NCBI RefSeq assembly: GCF_033807575.1
Contig: NC_084706.1
Coordinates: 26,209,204-26,273,203, forward strand
Length of the DNA: 64,000 nucleotides
Origin: Cydia pomonella
Lineage: Eukaryota; Arthropoda; Insecta; Lepidoptera; Tortricidae
Direction of reading: 5' to 3'
The position numbers and the translations under genes are program-made. The notes under the pieces were generated by a model that had not been told where the DNA came from, did not search any database, and saw only the letters and a list, made by a program, of their open reading frames with translations. Position 1 is the first letter of the stretch. Every line of letters begins with the position of its first letter. Positions 42,893-55,170 of the stretch are shown here, in pieces.

Positions 42893-45084
42893 CAAAGGCA
42901 AATTCGATTTATACCCTTTGTCACTGGAGTCAATTAGGTCAAGTACCAAGTAGGGTTAGTACAAAGTCGCGAACGTTGGCGTGACGTTATTTGGGAGAAT
43001 CAACTTTTTAGCGTCACTCGTTGCCATTACGATTAGTTGTCCAGGGGACAAAAGTTCATTTAAATACCGATTTTATGGTACTTAAATGTATCAAACTTGC
43101 GTTTTTGTGGTCGTTATAACCAATGTCCATAATGGGCCCCCTACTAAGCATGTTAATAGAACGGCATACAACGTATCTTCAAACAAACTGTGCCACTGTT
43201 GTCCCTTGGACAACGGGACAGGATAACAAAACAAAAAAAGTTGATTCACCCATTTACTGCCAGGTGCCAACTTTACCGCGATGACACTTTCGATATGAAT
43301 TTCGAAAAATAATCTTTCTAGTTTCTACTATCGTGCGAAATGGCTGGTATCAGCTAACATTTCTTTTATTTCTAGTGTTAAGGGGCATTCAGAACTACCG
43401 AACGGGACATAACACGCGGGTACTTGACACATGTTGAATATTGTAATAAAATTAAGCTAAATGCGTCCCTTTCGAGGCTCGCCAGCGGGGAAGTTGGAGC
43501 TTAAACACGACCCAATAGTAAAAGTGTCTTAGACAAGCGGAACGGCGGGCCGAAGGCCGAAGGCCGTAGGAAATGGTCTGTATAAAAAATGAGCCATCCA
43601 CTATAAAAAAGTGGAATTAAAAAGACATATTGAGATTATAAAAAATACATGGCTCCAAAGTGTGAAAGTTAGAATGGCGGGTGTACCTAAATAAAATTAA
43701 ATATAAACCATACCATATTTTTGTACCTCATTTGTACTATTTAGTACCTCCTTTAAAAAAAATTGTACCTCACGGTAAGGTGGTTCGATTTTCATACAAA
43801 AAACAATCGCTATTTTTTAATTAATTACACAATATTATTACATAAATAGTTGCGCATCTATCTACTTTCGAATATTCATTTGCGCTAAATTAATAGAAAA
43901 ACTTTGTTTCATACAGAAATCATGCAATAATCAACGTTATATTTTTATAAATTTTACTCATGTGTGTGTGACAAATGTCGTGTACAAATACATTGCGACG
44001 TTGCCACTCCATGCCTCGAGCGGCCATCGGCGCGACGTTGCGATGTTTGACGCGTTTTTAGCTGACTCTGTCGACACTGACACTCAGTGTGACCAGGCGT
44101 ACGATAATTGTCGTACATGTACGATAATTTGGGCCCCGGTATGACGTAATGTTCCAAAGAGCATTATCGTACACTAAAATTTCAGCGCTTGTATGATGCC
44201 ACCTTAAAGGTCTAGTAACTTGAAGCAAAATATGACACTTTCTGTCAGATATAGGCTAAAATTAGTATCTTTTGGGTGTTCGGCTCCTTGGTATAAGTTT
44301 AAAGTTTAAAATATCACAATTTCCTGTATACCGTTTGAGTCTATCCCAAAAATACACAAACATAAACAGATTTTTTACGCAATTTAGACGAAAATTGTAT
44401 TTTTTTTATTATTATTTCAAAATTTAAGCTTATTTTGCTAGACATTTTTAGGGGCTGCCTTTTTGATTGGCGTACGATATTTTTTTCAACGGTACAATAA
44501 TATTGACACTCAAATACGATAATTCTCTTCCGCTCACCTGGCAACACTTCTGAAACTTGACAGGACCTGGGGCCTACCGCGAAAACCGAAATTCGCAAAT
44601 TGCGGGGATCTTTCTCTTTTATTCTCACTAAGACGTAATTAGAGTGACAGAGAAAAATGCCCGAAATTGACGAATTTCGATTTTCCCGGTAGCCGCCCTG
44701 GTGCTTGAGGTACTTGATAGAAAACAACGCTGCCGCATGTTCTGAATTGTGATTTTATGTGTTTTTGGTTTGAAAATGATAGCAACGTCTAAATCAAGTT
44801 ACAAAAATCATCGATATTCTGGTCCGCGAAAAACCAAGAAAAGTGTAACTGTAATTGGAGTCTACAAAAATGACCAATTCATAGAAAATATGACCTAGAA
44901 ACTAGTTCACTTTTATAAAACTCAATTTTGCCCGAGATTGTACTTAGGCGAATACCTAAGGGAGCTAAGTGTATTGATCTTGAATAATTAGTTGGCTAAT
45001 ACATATATGACTCCAACATGATATGGACATTTACATCATAACTATTATACCTAGTTGGTTACTAAGTTCTGTTACTCGATTTCT
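42893..45084 (-). other. intron w9-w10, upper part
   Basis: Holds the 43425-43660 copy of the cttgacacatgttgat repeat (interrupted by a GC-rich insert around 43480-43570). It also has a palindromic fragment at about 44556-44702 (cctaccgcgaaaaccgaaa ... tttcgattttcccggtag). Otherwise AT-rich with nothing recognised. Confidence 0.6.
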
Positions 45085-45310
45085 TTCTTTCTTCCTAGCG
45101 TTGTCCCAGCATATTGCCACGGCTCAATGGAGCTTGGGGTCCGCTTTGACAACTAATCCCAAGATTTGGCGTAGGCACTAGTTTTTACGAAAGCCACTGC
45201 CATCTGACCTTCCAACCCAGAGGGTAAAACTAAGCCTTGTTGGGATTAGTCCAGTTTCCTCACGATGTTTTCCTTCACCGAAAAGCGACTGGTAAGTATC
45301 AAATGATATC
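45085..45310 (+). repeat. dispersed repeat, longer copy
   Basis: cctagcgttgtcccagcata ... aatcccaagatttggcgtag ... cagtttcctcacgatgtttt ... cgaaaagcgactggtaagta. Matches 8760-8925 and extends it. Probably the 3' end of a retroelement. Confidence 0.65.
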
Positions 45311-45889
45311 TGTTCTGAAGTTCTGTTACTCGATTTGCAACCTCTTTATTTCCGTTAAAACAAATGCTACCGAAAAAATAAAAAATGACATAATGTGGTG
45401 GATTTGTGAGCTATAATTATATACCACACATAACGCTTATCTCGTCGTATCTATAATGAATTGGGGCCTAAAAGAGAATCGTATTCCAATTTTTTGAAAC
45501 GCTTGTATTACTTTCTATATTAACTAAAAGTTGCCTTAAAATTCAGCTTTTATACTAAAAACGGCTTTAAATATGTTAAATTAACAAAATATATTTTGAC
45601 AGATGCTTTCGCGCCCAAAACGCTCTTTGAAAATTGTGTGACGTCACAGTTTATGGTTTGACACATAACTACATACACACGTAGAAGATACGAACTGTCA
45701 ACTGATATTTATCATTTGTTGTTAATCGCCTAACTGTCAACAGTGTCAATCCGAGAGTTGTGACGTCATCAGAATCTTCAATGACGTTACGAGTTTGGTC
45801 ACGTGACGTGTGCCAAAAGATATTTTAAATTCAATATTTACAAAAATATGGTCATTACAGGTCCCCTAAAAGTAGTTTAACATGTTCTT

Positions 45890-46460
45890 ATAATCCAAAA
45901 GAATTTATTGGGATACAATTATGCCCTAAGATTTGTAGATGGAAACAACCCTATTGCAATGCACAAATGTGGGCACCTGCCAAACATGATTTTGGGTGTG
46001 TCATACTCAGGGCTAACACAGATTCATTTCTGTGAAAAAGGTGTGAAAACCGGAAACTGGAAACCGTTCTCGAACCAATAGTGAAGCCCTTAAGACACAC
46101 CCTATTTCAAAACCAGCCATGGATCTTTGAACAGGACTCGGCTCCTGCACATAAGGCAAGAACAAGTCAAGCCTGGTTTCGAAGGAACAAAATTGACTTT
46201 ATTGCCCACGAAGACTGGCCGTCCTCCAGCCCGGACCTTAATCCCCTGGATTATGCCATATAGCAGGTTATTGAGGAGAAAGCCTGTGCTAAACCCCACA
46301 CAAATCTTAACTCCCTCAAGCGGGCCATAGTTAAGACAGTGACGGAATTAGACATGACAATCGTGCGTGCCGCTATTGATGACTGGCCTCGTCGTTTGAG
46401 GGCCTGTGTCAAAGCCAGAGGAGGCGATTTTGAATGATATTGTCATATGTAATTCCTGAT
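45890..46460 (+). pseudogene. mariner-type (DD37D) transposase relic, C-terminal half
   Basis: The plus strand encodes QPWIFEQDSAPAHKARTSQ, WPSSSPDLNPLDYAI, then after an in-frame TAG at the place of the usual tryptophan, VIEEKACAKPHTNLNSLKRA and RRLRACVKARGGDFE followed by a stop. Between the Asp of Q-D-S-A-P-A-H and the Asp of N-P-L-D-Y there are 37 residues, which places it in the DD37D (maT-like) group of Tc1/mariner transposases. The part before 46081 is broken by frameshifts (CGHLPNMILGVSYSGLTQI). The N-terminal DNA-binding domain is not seen. Confidence 0.88.
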
Positions 46461-46842
46461 TTTGTGTACTTCATTTTAATATATACTTTATTAAACTTTC
46501 GTTGGTATATTTTATGTAGATAAAGATTATTGCAGTAACAGAATTTAATAACCAACTAGGTAGAAAACAATGCAATACATAAACACATAAATTGGATATG
46601 ATGTGATCCGTTGAATGAAATTGACAATAAATAAAATAAATAAATAATTTACTATCTCTAGGCATTGTGTGAAACTTCTAGTTGTGTCAAAATATCGGGA
46701 AATCAATAATATAAACAAACATGGTAAATATCTCATTTCTTTTTATAATGGTTATAAATAGAAGGCCATGCAATTTTGTATCTCACTGTAATTTAATTAA
46801 ATGTATGGTAAAAAAATGTTTTAATTCTACTGTAAAATAGTA

Positions 46843-47690
46843 CCTACTTTTTAGGGTTCCGTAGCCAAATGGCAAAACACGGAACCCTTATAGATTCGTC
46901 ATGTCCGTCTGTCTGTCCGATTCTGTCACAGCCACTTTTTTCCGAAACTATAAAAGCTATACTGTTCAAACTTGGTAAGTAGATGTATTCTATGAACCGC
47001 ATTATGATGTTTACACAAAAATAGAAAAAAAAACAATAAACTTTGGGGGTTCCCCATACTTAGAACTGAAACTCAAAAAATCTTTTTTCATCAAACCCAT
47101 ACGTGTGGGGTATCTATGGATAGGTCTTTAAAAATGATATTGAGGTTTCTAATATTATTTTTTTCTAAACTGAATAGTTTGCGCGAGAGACACTTCCAAA
47201 GTGGTAAAAAGTGTGTCCCCCTCCCCCCCCGTAACTTCTAAAATAACAGAATGAAAAATCTAAAAAAAATATATGATATACATTGTCATGCAAACTTCCA
47301 CCGAAAATTGGTTCGAACGTGATCTAGTAAGTAGTTTTTTTTAATACGTTATAAAAATTAAAAAAATTTTTTTTTTTCATCAAACCCATACGTGTGGGGT
47401 ATCTAGGGATAGGTCTTCAAAAATGATATTTAGGTTTCTAATATCATTTTTTTCTAAACTGAATAGTTTGCGCGAGAGACACTTCCAAAGTGAAAAAATG
47501 TGTGTCGTCCCCCCCTGTAACTTCTAAAATAACAGAATGAAAAATCTAAAAAAAAATATATGATATACATTACCATGCAAACTTCCAACGAAAATTGGTT
47601 TGAACCAGATCTAGTAAGTAGTTTTTTTTTAATACGTCATAAATGGTACGGAACCCTTCATGGGCGAGTCCGACTCGCACTTGGCCGCTT
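46843..47690. mobile_element. GGGTTCCGTA element (family 2) with internal duplication
   Basis: Starts ttagggttccgtagccaaat and ends gagtccgactcgcacttggc. An internal segment of about 300 bp (tcaaacccatacgtgtgggg ... gcgagagacacttccaaagt ... acttctaaaataacagaatg) is present twice in tandem. No open frame. Confidence 0.78.
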
Positions 47691-49002
47691 TTTTAAAGGC
47701 TGGGCAGTAAGTGATTGCTTTAATTTTAGAACAAAACAGCGTTTTTTTTTGAAAAAAAATACCGGAAAATCTGACTTACAAATTTGGACTTTCTTAGGTT
47801 CATTCAACTTAGAATCTTCTCCACCCTAGCATTAAAAAAAGATATCCTAAAATATCCATAGCATTACGTCACATTTTAGTGTGAAAGAAATTTCAGTGTA
47901 AAACTAAAATTTCAATACAAATTTTCGGGTTTTTTTAGCACGAGGATTGATTATGCTAGTGATTCTGAGTTGGAAGAACCCAAAAATATCATGATGTGTG
48001 AGAATCAGATTTTTAATATTTTTATGGAAAACGCTCATATTTCTCATAAAATAATTTATTAATAATAGGTACTTGATAATACTGATAACAAAAATAAATT
48101 AATGAGTCTCGAACCCACATCCTCTTGCATGTATTTCCACGTACATACCGCAACGCTATTGAAGCCTACTCACGCTGTGCCAAATTGTCTACTACAAGGA
48201 TCCCAGTAAGACTGTTTGAATGTGTGAGTGATACTTAGAAATAGAGTCAAGAAACATTCTGTCGACATTAAGGGGTAGTTTTTGTACAATGAAGTGTTCA
48301 ATGTTTGTTGTAATAGTTCAATATTTATTTAAAGAGTGCGCTAAACATAATTTACAGTATAGAAATACCAAGACTACTCCACAAAAAAATTAAAACTCAA
48401 AATTTGCAATTGTGGCGCCATCTAGTGAGGTTTAAGCTTTGGGTAACCTAGTCGAACCACCTTAAAGTTATCAACAAAATGAATGTGTAAATTGTTTCAA
48501 TTCCAACAGATACAACTTTTTACACTGGTTGACATTGTATACGTTTTCTATAGGTAGTTATTTGTTTTGCAGGGGGGCAAAGTTTTTGTTTAACCCCTCG
48601 TGCTGATATTGATGCCCGAGCAAGAGAAAGACTCAAATGAAAATGGATTCTTGAGCGTTGCGAGGGTTAAACAAACTTTGCCACCGAGTGAAAAACAAAA
48701 CTTTTCACCACGCCAACAAGGAAAATGCTAACTGTATAATATCAAACAAAATCAAATCATGTCAGTTCAAATTTATTGCTATTAAATATTAATCATTAAA
48801 AGTTAACATACGGAAACAAATCAAAACTTGCATTTAATTACATTGCCACACATGTTGATAAAATGTAACTTTCTCAGCAGTTTTTGAACTACCAAGAGAA
48901 CCTTCACCAGTTGATTTGGTGAGAAAATATTTTCATTGGTTTAAGAAGAAATGTGTAAATAGGAGCGTTTATTTGCTGTCAAAATAAATAAAGAAAACTT
49001 AC
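47691..49002 (-). other. intron w9-w10, lower end near w9
   Basis: AT-rich; includes the tttaacccctcg-family repeat at 48574-48915 (same as 24555-24985). Nothing else recognised. Confidence 0.6.
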
Positions 49003-49306
49003 CAAAAGCAGAAGCGTTCTTCGCAAAAGCCAACGCCCCAGTAACGGTATCTATTTCAAACAGCCCTGACGCATCCGAATTCAGCTCCCCATCATACAGC
49101 TCATATCTAATCCTCGCATGTTCGCCTATGTCGGCGTCATGCGCGGTTAAAGTGAGGAAAGGCTTGTGCGGTTGAAGGTTGTGGGGGGCTGACGCGCGGT
49201 ACTCGCGGAGCGGGAACTCGGGCGCGTGGTCGTTGGCGTCGAGCACGCGCACGCGCACGGTGGTGTGGCGCAGGCGGCCGCCGCCGTCGCGCGCTGCCAC
49301 TGGCAC
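49003..49306 (-). CDS. kug: exon w9: end of cadherin repeat 5, start of 6
   Basis: Encodes VPVAARDGGGRLRHTTVRVR, VLDANDHAPEFPLREYRAS, LTLTAHDADIGEHARIRYEL and LFEIDTVTGALAFAKNASAF. Both repeat halves are canonical. Phase 0 in, 1 out; donor gtaagt. Its GC-rich first half codes the end of a repeat, its AT-richer second half the next. Confidence 0.94.
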
Positions 49307-49357
49307 CTGGGGGATTAAGAGATTTAGAAGATATAATATGGCAAACTCAGTTTGTGA

Positions 49358-49985
49358 ATAAAAACCGGCCAAGAGCATGTCGGGCCACGCTCAGTGTAGG
49401 GTTCCGTAGTTACTCTTCCGTCACAATAAGCTAAACTGGAGCTTAAAGTATAGTAAATTGTTAACCAAGGGATGAAACGCTACCTTTCACCTGAGATAAA
49501 CAAATAGGCAAATTTGCATAATCAGTACCTAATTAAAATAAGGCTTTTTACTATGAAGGGAAAACTTTTTGCGTTAACTCAAAAACAGCTAAACTGATCA
49601 TGTCCGCTATAGTTTTCATTTAATGTCTTTCTTAAGTTCTACTTCCACGATTTTTTTCATATTTTTTGGACCTATGGTTCAAAAGTTAGAGGGGGGGGGG
49701 GACACATTTTTTTTTCTTTCGGAGCGATTATCTCCGAATATATTCACTTTATCAAAAAATGTTTCTTGAAAACCCCTATTAGTTTTGAAAGACCTTTTCA
49801 ACGATACCCCACACTCTAGAGTTGAAGCGAAAAAAAAATTTCACCCCCACTTTACGTGTAGGGGAGGTACCCTAAAAAAAATTAAATTTTTAGATTTTAT
49901 TGTACGACTTTGTCGGCTTTATTGATTTTTATATCCATGCCAAATTTCAGCTTTCTAGCACTAACGACCACGGAGCAAAGCGTCG

Positions 49986-50016
<31 letters not shown>

Positions 50017-50055
50017 GGACATGGCGAAACTTGGCTACGGAACCCTAAAAAGGCG
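49358..50055. mobile_element. GGGTTCCGTA element (family 1)
   Basis: From aaaaccggccaagagcatgt to ggctacggaaccctaaaaa. It includes a poly-G run and a (gaca)n stretch, and is very similar to 40213-40915. Confidence 0.78.
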
Positions 50056-50832
50056 CGTGATCCAAATTTTATATTGGAGGACCCCTCGCGCATACCCTTT
50101 TTTTAATTTTTTCTCCCTTTTCTATTGATCGAAATTGTTTGGCAAACTACAGAAGCTAATGTAGGAGTCCTTTCGTATAATATATCTGGAAGTCAACTGG
50201 TACCTAGAAAAACAAGACAGAAAGAAGGCAAAAGTCGCTAATGTAGGTATGCTTTCGAATAATAAATAGCAGTAGAAGTCAGGCTAAATTAAATTTGTAT
50301 TGTGAATTTTATTGGATTGGACTAACTATAGTATTTTGTGGAAATCGTGGTGACAAAACGAAGATCGCGGGTTCGTTCCCCTCATGGGCCACCATTTATT
50401 GTATCGTAGTGCGGAAAACTACAACACGGATCCTTAATATGAATATTAAAACCTAAAATTATATTTTAAATCTATTTAATTGACGATAAACGTCTTACAT
50501 GGTTGATATGAAAAATTGCAAGGGACGGGTAGATAAACAAATTTTAGCGCCAGTTCAATGTTGACGGCAAAATCACAGCAAACGCAGACTAACTTCAGGA
50601 GTCTGAACATTCCGGAACAAAAATTAGTCAATCTGCTCCCTCAAAAAGTAGTTTTCTAAGAAAGTAAAGTACTGCGGTAATGACGCCCTCAGAAATTGAC
50701 AGTCTAAGAAAGTAACCAACATCAAATTTGTATATCGTTGTGACCTACTTCGACAAATATATTCTCGTATCGTTTAATTCGTTTATAGTTTTCTAAGCCT
50801 GCAATTATCATAACAAGTAAATATAAAATTAC

Positions 50833-51160
50833 TCAGCTTTGGCCTTGCGATCTAAAGCCACGCGCGTATTCAAAGTAACGCTGAGTCGATGGAATAGGTC
50901 ACCGTGCCGTACTCCACCTCGGTGGAAATACAGTCATTATCTACGCCTTAATGAAGTTCAATGTAAAATTACCTCCCACTCAGCTTTGGCCTCGTGATCT
51001 AAAGACACTCGCGTGGTCAACGCGCCGATGGCAGCATCCAATGAGAACGTGTCTCATAGCAACGCAGAGTCGATGGAGTAGATTACCGTGCCGTACTTCA
51101 CCTCAGTGGAAAGGCAGTGATTATCTAAGCCTGTTCTTATCAAGTTCAGTGTCTAGTTAC
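50833..51160 (-). repeat. two partial copies of exon w8 with donors
   Basis: Below the authentic boundary at 51161, copies of most of exon w8 have boundaries at 50973 (188 bp away) and about 50833. Copy 1 covers about 50973-51110 and keeps the donor GTAA. Copy 2 has lost the five bases next to the donor. Both carry substitutions and gaps that break the frame. Confidence 0.88.
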
Positions 51161-51307
51161 CTCCCACTCAGCCTTGGCCTCGCGATCTAAAGCCACTCGC
51201 GTGGTCAACGCGCCAGTGGCAGCATCCAATGAGAACGTTTCTCGCAGCAACGCCGAGTCGATGGAGTAGGTCACCGTGCCGTACTCGCCGCCGTCTTCGT
51301 CATCGGC
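51161..51307 (-). CDS. kug: exon w8: cadherin repeat 5 centre
   Basis: 49 codons, phase 0 at both ends: ADDEDGGEYGTVTYSIDSAL, LRETFSLDAATGALTTRVAL and DREAKAEWE. It contains D-x-D-x-G, the F-x-L-D-x-x-T-G strand and L-D-R-E. Source of the copies at 50833-51160. Donor gtaact. Confidence 0.93.
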
Positions 51308-51969
51308 CTTGAAATAAAACAGTTCTCGTAATTTGTAAGTAATTTAATCTCAATGAACAAAATCTACTCGCAATTTCTCACCGACAGACGGATTAGTTCG
51401 ACTATCTATTTGTACGATAGACCAATATAATTATGGAGTGTGGAATTAAAAGGAGTGAAATCTCTTATGGTAGAACTGTTGCAAGTGTCCAGCTGTCAGC
51501 TATAAATAATAGTTCCAAATCTCTTTAGAGTAGCGCTAGAGTAGCTAAGAATCTAGGCGTTATTGACGGAGTGAAGTGCGCTGTCTATGATTAGTTTTTT
51601 TTTTTTTGGATTATAGCGCCAGCTATTTAAGGTTTTTTGATGACACTTTTTGGCATATAGAGATTTCATTCCTTACCTTCCATAAATATAATGACGCCTT
51701 ACGGCAGTTGTTTATCATACAAAATTCATTCTGACGGATCGTTCGGACAGGTTTTGACAGTCTGTGGACACGGTATTAGTCCAATATCAAGAAACGTCCC
51801 TTTAATCCACAAAATCTAATTAACGTTCCTACTAAGAAAGGCCAAGAAGGCGGTATTATATCAAGAATTGTTGACACAGAGCTAAAAAAGCAAATCTGCA
51901 TTTGTAGTCTGACTTTAGAGGGGACTCACTACCAACTAGGCTAAAAAGACCCTTTGAATTGCTACCAAC
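51308..51969 (-). other. intron w7-w8
   Basis: AT-rich, about 660 bp; no recognised repeat or coding segment. Confidence 0.6.
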
Positions 51970-52327
51970 CTTGACAGTAGTCAACAGCACGGGCGGCGGT
52001 AGATTCTCCATGACCCTCGCCTCATACACTAGATGAGGGAACCTCGGCGCATGTCTATTCGCGGGCACCACAGTAAGCTTCACCCTCGCGAACGCCGCGT
52101 GCGCGCCATCCGAGACCGACACGTTGAGCGATCTCGAGGAGTCCTCGGGCCACCCTCGAGGGGCCGCCAGGGTGACGAGGCCGGTGGCCGCGCCCACGGC
52201 CAGCAGCGGCGCGGGCGGCGCGGTCGCGGCGGCGTAGCGCAGGCGCGCCGCGTCGCCCGCGTCCGGGTCCCACGCGGCCACGCGGGCCAGCACTGTGCCG
52301 CGGGCGGCTTCCTCGCTTACTAGGGCG
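51970..52327 (-). CDS. kug: exon w7: cadherin repeat 4, start of 5
   Basis: Encodes ALVSEEAARGTVLARVAAWD, PDAGDAARLRYAAATAPPAP, LNVSVSDGAHAAFARVKLTV, the non-calcium linker VPANRHAPRFPHLVYEARV and MENLPPPVLLTTVK. Unusually Ala-rich. Phase 2 in, 0 out. Donor gttggt is weak. Confidence 0.92.
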
Positions 52328-52329
52328 CT

Positions 52330-53154
52330 GGACAACATAATGCTGATTAGAGGCTATAATATGTTTTATTCTAATGAAGCCTACTGCAATATGAAATATG
52401 TTTTATTCTAATAAACCTTACTATATACAACATACATAGTAGACGATTAAATAGGGCACTGAGAGCAACTGCCGGTGTTGCTACGCGAAATTGATCAGGT
52501 TTCGGAAAAAATGACAGTCGATGACAAAATCGGCTAAAAATTATGTATGTATGTCACTTTATTGCTCATATTATGCTGAGGCGAGCCTATTTCGTGGTAA
52601 ACTATTTCAATATGTTTTAATCTTTTTTTTTGTAATATATATAAGTATGTAAATTAAGTTTTAACACGAAATAAATGATTTATGATATGATTTATGACAT
52701 AAACAGGTTAACATAAAACAGACAAAACAAAACAAAATGTTATGTACAAAGGCGAACTTATCCCTAAAAGGAATCTCTTCCAGCTAACCTTAGAGAAAAT
52801 GCGAAAGGATCAAATACTAACACGTGAAAGACAAATCAATATTAACAGTAACAATCAATCATCTATTTATATCAAGGATCAAAATATTTTTAGCTATACT
52901 CTGTATTTTTACGTATTTAAATAAAAGTAAACAAATCTACCCTCAAATGACTCCTTAGAACTGTCGAGGGTAAATGAAAACATTACTTGATCAAATAATA
53001 TAATCTCCATATAACCAATAAATGTTTATAATTACCCGAAAATGTACAAATTGTTTGTAAAATTTTATTTAAATACCTAAAGATACAGAGTAGCAGTAGG
53101 CAGTAGACAAGCCAAAAATGAAAGAATAAGTATATTGTAGCTTCTTAAGCTTAC
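52330..53154 (-). other. intron w6-w7, lower part
   Basis: AT-rich; starts with a short repeated phrase (aatatg(a)aatatgttttattctaat, 52360-52420). No gene recognised. Confidence 0.6.
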
Positions 53155-54215
53155 CTGACAACTGGTCGTTCAAATTTCGGCAGAGCGTCGTTTACATCCT
53201 TCATTCGTAATCTCCAATGCGCTGTATCAACTAAAGCTCGTCTGCCACCATCCTTTACTGTCACTAGGAGACGATGCTTAGGGGTAGTTTCAGCGTCTAA
53301 TCGGACTGCTATACTGCTATTATGAGAGCGCCAGTGGTGGCGTCCAGAGAGAATAGAGCACGATGAGTTACCTGACAACTGGTCGTTCTAATTTTGGCGG
53401 AGCGTCGTTTACATCCTTCACTCGTAATCTCAAATGCGCACTATCAACCAAAGCTCGTCTGCCACCATCCTTCGCTGGCACTAGGAGACGATGCTCAGCA
53501 GTTGTTTCAGCGTCTAACGGGACAGCTAGTATGAGAGCGCCGGTGGTGTCGTCCAGAGAGAATAGAACGTGATGAGTTACTTGATAACTGGTCGTTCCAA
53601 TGTCGTCGGCGCGTCGATTACATCCTTCATTCGTAATCTCCAATGCGCTGTATCAACTAAAACTCGTCTGCCACCATCCTTCACTGTCACTAAGAGACGA
53701 TGCTTAGGGGTAGTTTCAGCGTCTAATCGGACTGCTATACTGCTATTATGAGAGCGCCAGTGCTTTTGTCCAGAGAGAATAGAGCGAGATGAGTTACCTG
53801 ACAACTGGTCGTTCTAATTTCGGCGGAGCGTCGTTTACATCTTTCACTCGTAATTTCAAATGCGCTCTATCAACCAAAGCTCGTCTGCCACCATCCTTCG
53901 CCGTCACTAGGAGACGATGCTCAGCAGTTGTTTCAGCATCTAATGGGGCTACTAGTATGAGAGCGCGGGTGGTGGAGTTAAGAGAGTATAGAGCGAGATG
54001 AGTTACCTGACAACTGGTCGTTCTAATTTCGGCGGAGCGTCGCTTACATCTCTCACTCGTAATCTCAAATGCGCTGTATCAACTAAAGCTGGTCTGCCAA
54101 CATCCTTCGCTATCACTAGGAGACGATGTTCAGCAGTTGTTTCAGCGTCTAATAAGGCTACTAGAATGAGAGCGCCAGTGCTTTCGTCCAGAGAGAATAG
54201 AGCACGATGAGTTAC
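53155..54215 (-). repeat. five tandem copies of exon w6 3' part with donor (209/217 bp)
   Basis: Donor boundaries lie at 54007, 53798, 53581, 53372 and 53155 below the authentic 54216, giving spacings of 209, 209, 217, 209 and 217 bp. The 217-bp units share an 8-bp addition (ctgctatt) and other variants, so the last four units form two copies of a 426-bp dimer. Each unit begins within the exon at a gatgagtt match and runs to GTTGTCAG|gtaa. In the exon frame each unit reads into the in-frame TAA of its own donor. The outermost donor, gtaagc, is closer to consensus than the internal gtaact sites. Confidence 0.93.
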
Positions 54216-54462
54216 CTGACAACTGGTCGTTCTAATTTCGGCGGAGCGTCGTTTACATCCTTGACTCGTAATCTCAAATGCGCTGTATCCGCCAACGCCG
54301 GTCTGCCTCCATCCTTCGCTGTCACGAGTAGACGATGCTCAGCGGTAGTTTCAGCGTCCAATGGGGCAGCTAGTACTAAAGCGCCAGTGGTGGAGTCGAG
54401 AGAGAAAAGACCGAGAGATGAGTTCTCGCCGGAAAGCGAGTAGGTTATCTCGCCGTTTACAC
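54216..54462 (-). CDS. kug: exon w6: cadherin repeat 3 centre and end
   Basis: Encodes VNGEITYSLSGENSSLGLFS, LDSTTGALVLAAPLDAETTA, HRLLVTAKDGGRPALADTAH and LRVKDVNDAPPKLERPVV. Only this copy has the repeat's first half and an acceptor, so it is taken as authentic. Phase 1 in, 2 out (AG|gtaact). Confidence 0.93.
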
Positions 54463-54797
54463 CTGCAAATAGATGACATTAGAGTAAATTAAATGATAGG
54501 CAATTTTATTGTCAAACGTTTGATAATTTAGTTACCACAAAACATATGGCCTACAGCTCAGGCTGTGCCAAACTCAGGGGCACGATTTTAACTAAGGCTT
54601 TACCAATTTACACATGTTACAAAATCAACGAGATTTTGCTAAAAACTTAACGGCATATAAATAGATTTGAAAGTCACCTCTAAGATAATGAAAGTTTAAA
54701 TTAGTGTTGAATGCGATCGGGCCATTAAGTTAACATTATCAAATAGCGGCCATTTTTGTCTATAAACTAGTAATAGCAGTATAAGTAGGTGGTGTAC

Positions 54798-54879
54798 CGG
54801 TGTCATTATCTCTGGCGGTGAAAGTAATGATGGTTGTCCCAACGGCAGCTGCCTCACTAACCTCCACATCGTACAAGTC
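54798..54879 (-). CDS. kug: exon w5: cadherin repeat 3 start
   Basis: Short exon: DLYDVEVSEAAAVGTTIITF, TARDNDTG. It contains the opening E-x-A-x-x-G-T strand and A-R-D-N-D-T-G calcium site. It bridges LSQ (w4) and VNGEI (w6) exactly. Phase 0 in, 1 out. Confidence 0.92.
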
Positions 54880-54919
54880 CTGAAAGAGAATTATTTGTCA
54901 ACATGTTTGATGATAATAT

Positions 54920-55170
54920 ATAAATAAATAAATATTATAAGACATTAGGACATTATTACACAAATTGACTAAGTCCCACAGTAAGCTCAATAAAGCTTGT
55001 GTTGAGGGTACTTAGACAACGATATATATAATATATCAATATTTATAAATACTTATATACATAGAAAACATCCATGCTCATCACACGAATAAATGCCCTT
55101 ACCAGGATTTGAACCCGGGACCATCAGCTTCGTAGGCAGGGTCACTACCCACTAGGCCAAACCGGTCGTC
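54920..55170 (-). mobile_element. tRNA-derived SINE (family T)
   Basis: Minus-strand copy ending in accggtcgtc with the B-box complement ggatttgaacccgggacc; a short internal deletion removes the gactcaggaac segment. Confidence 0.85.

Noticed and set aside
44341..44727. Minus-strand 128-codon open frame
   Set aside because: It crosses a palindromic repeat fragment and AT-rich intron; no recognisable protein features.
50365..50395. tRNA gene (gcgggttcgttcccctcatgg)
   Set aside because: Only a T-arm-like segment is present; no D-arm, anticodon arm or acceptor stem could be completed.
53363..54443. Serial plus-strand frames of 60-78 codons
   Set aside because: Antisense of the w6 exon copies, repeated with the array period.
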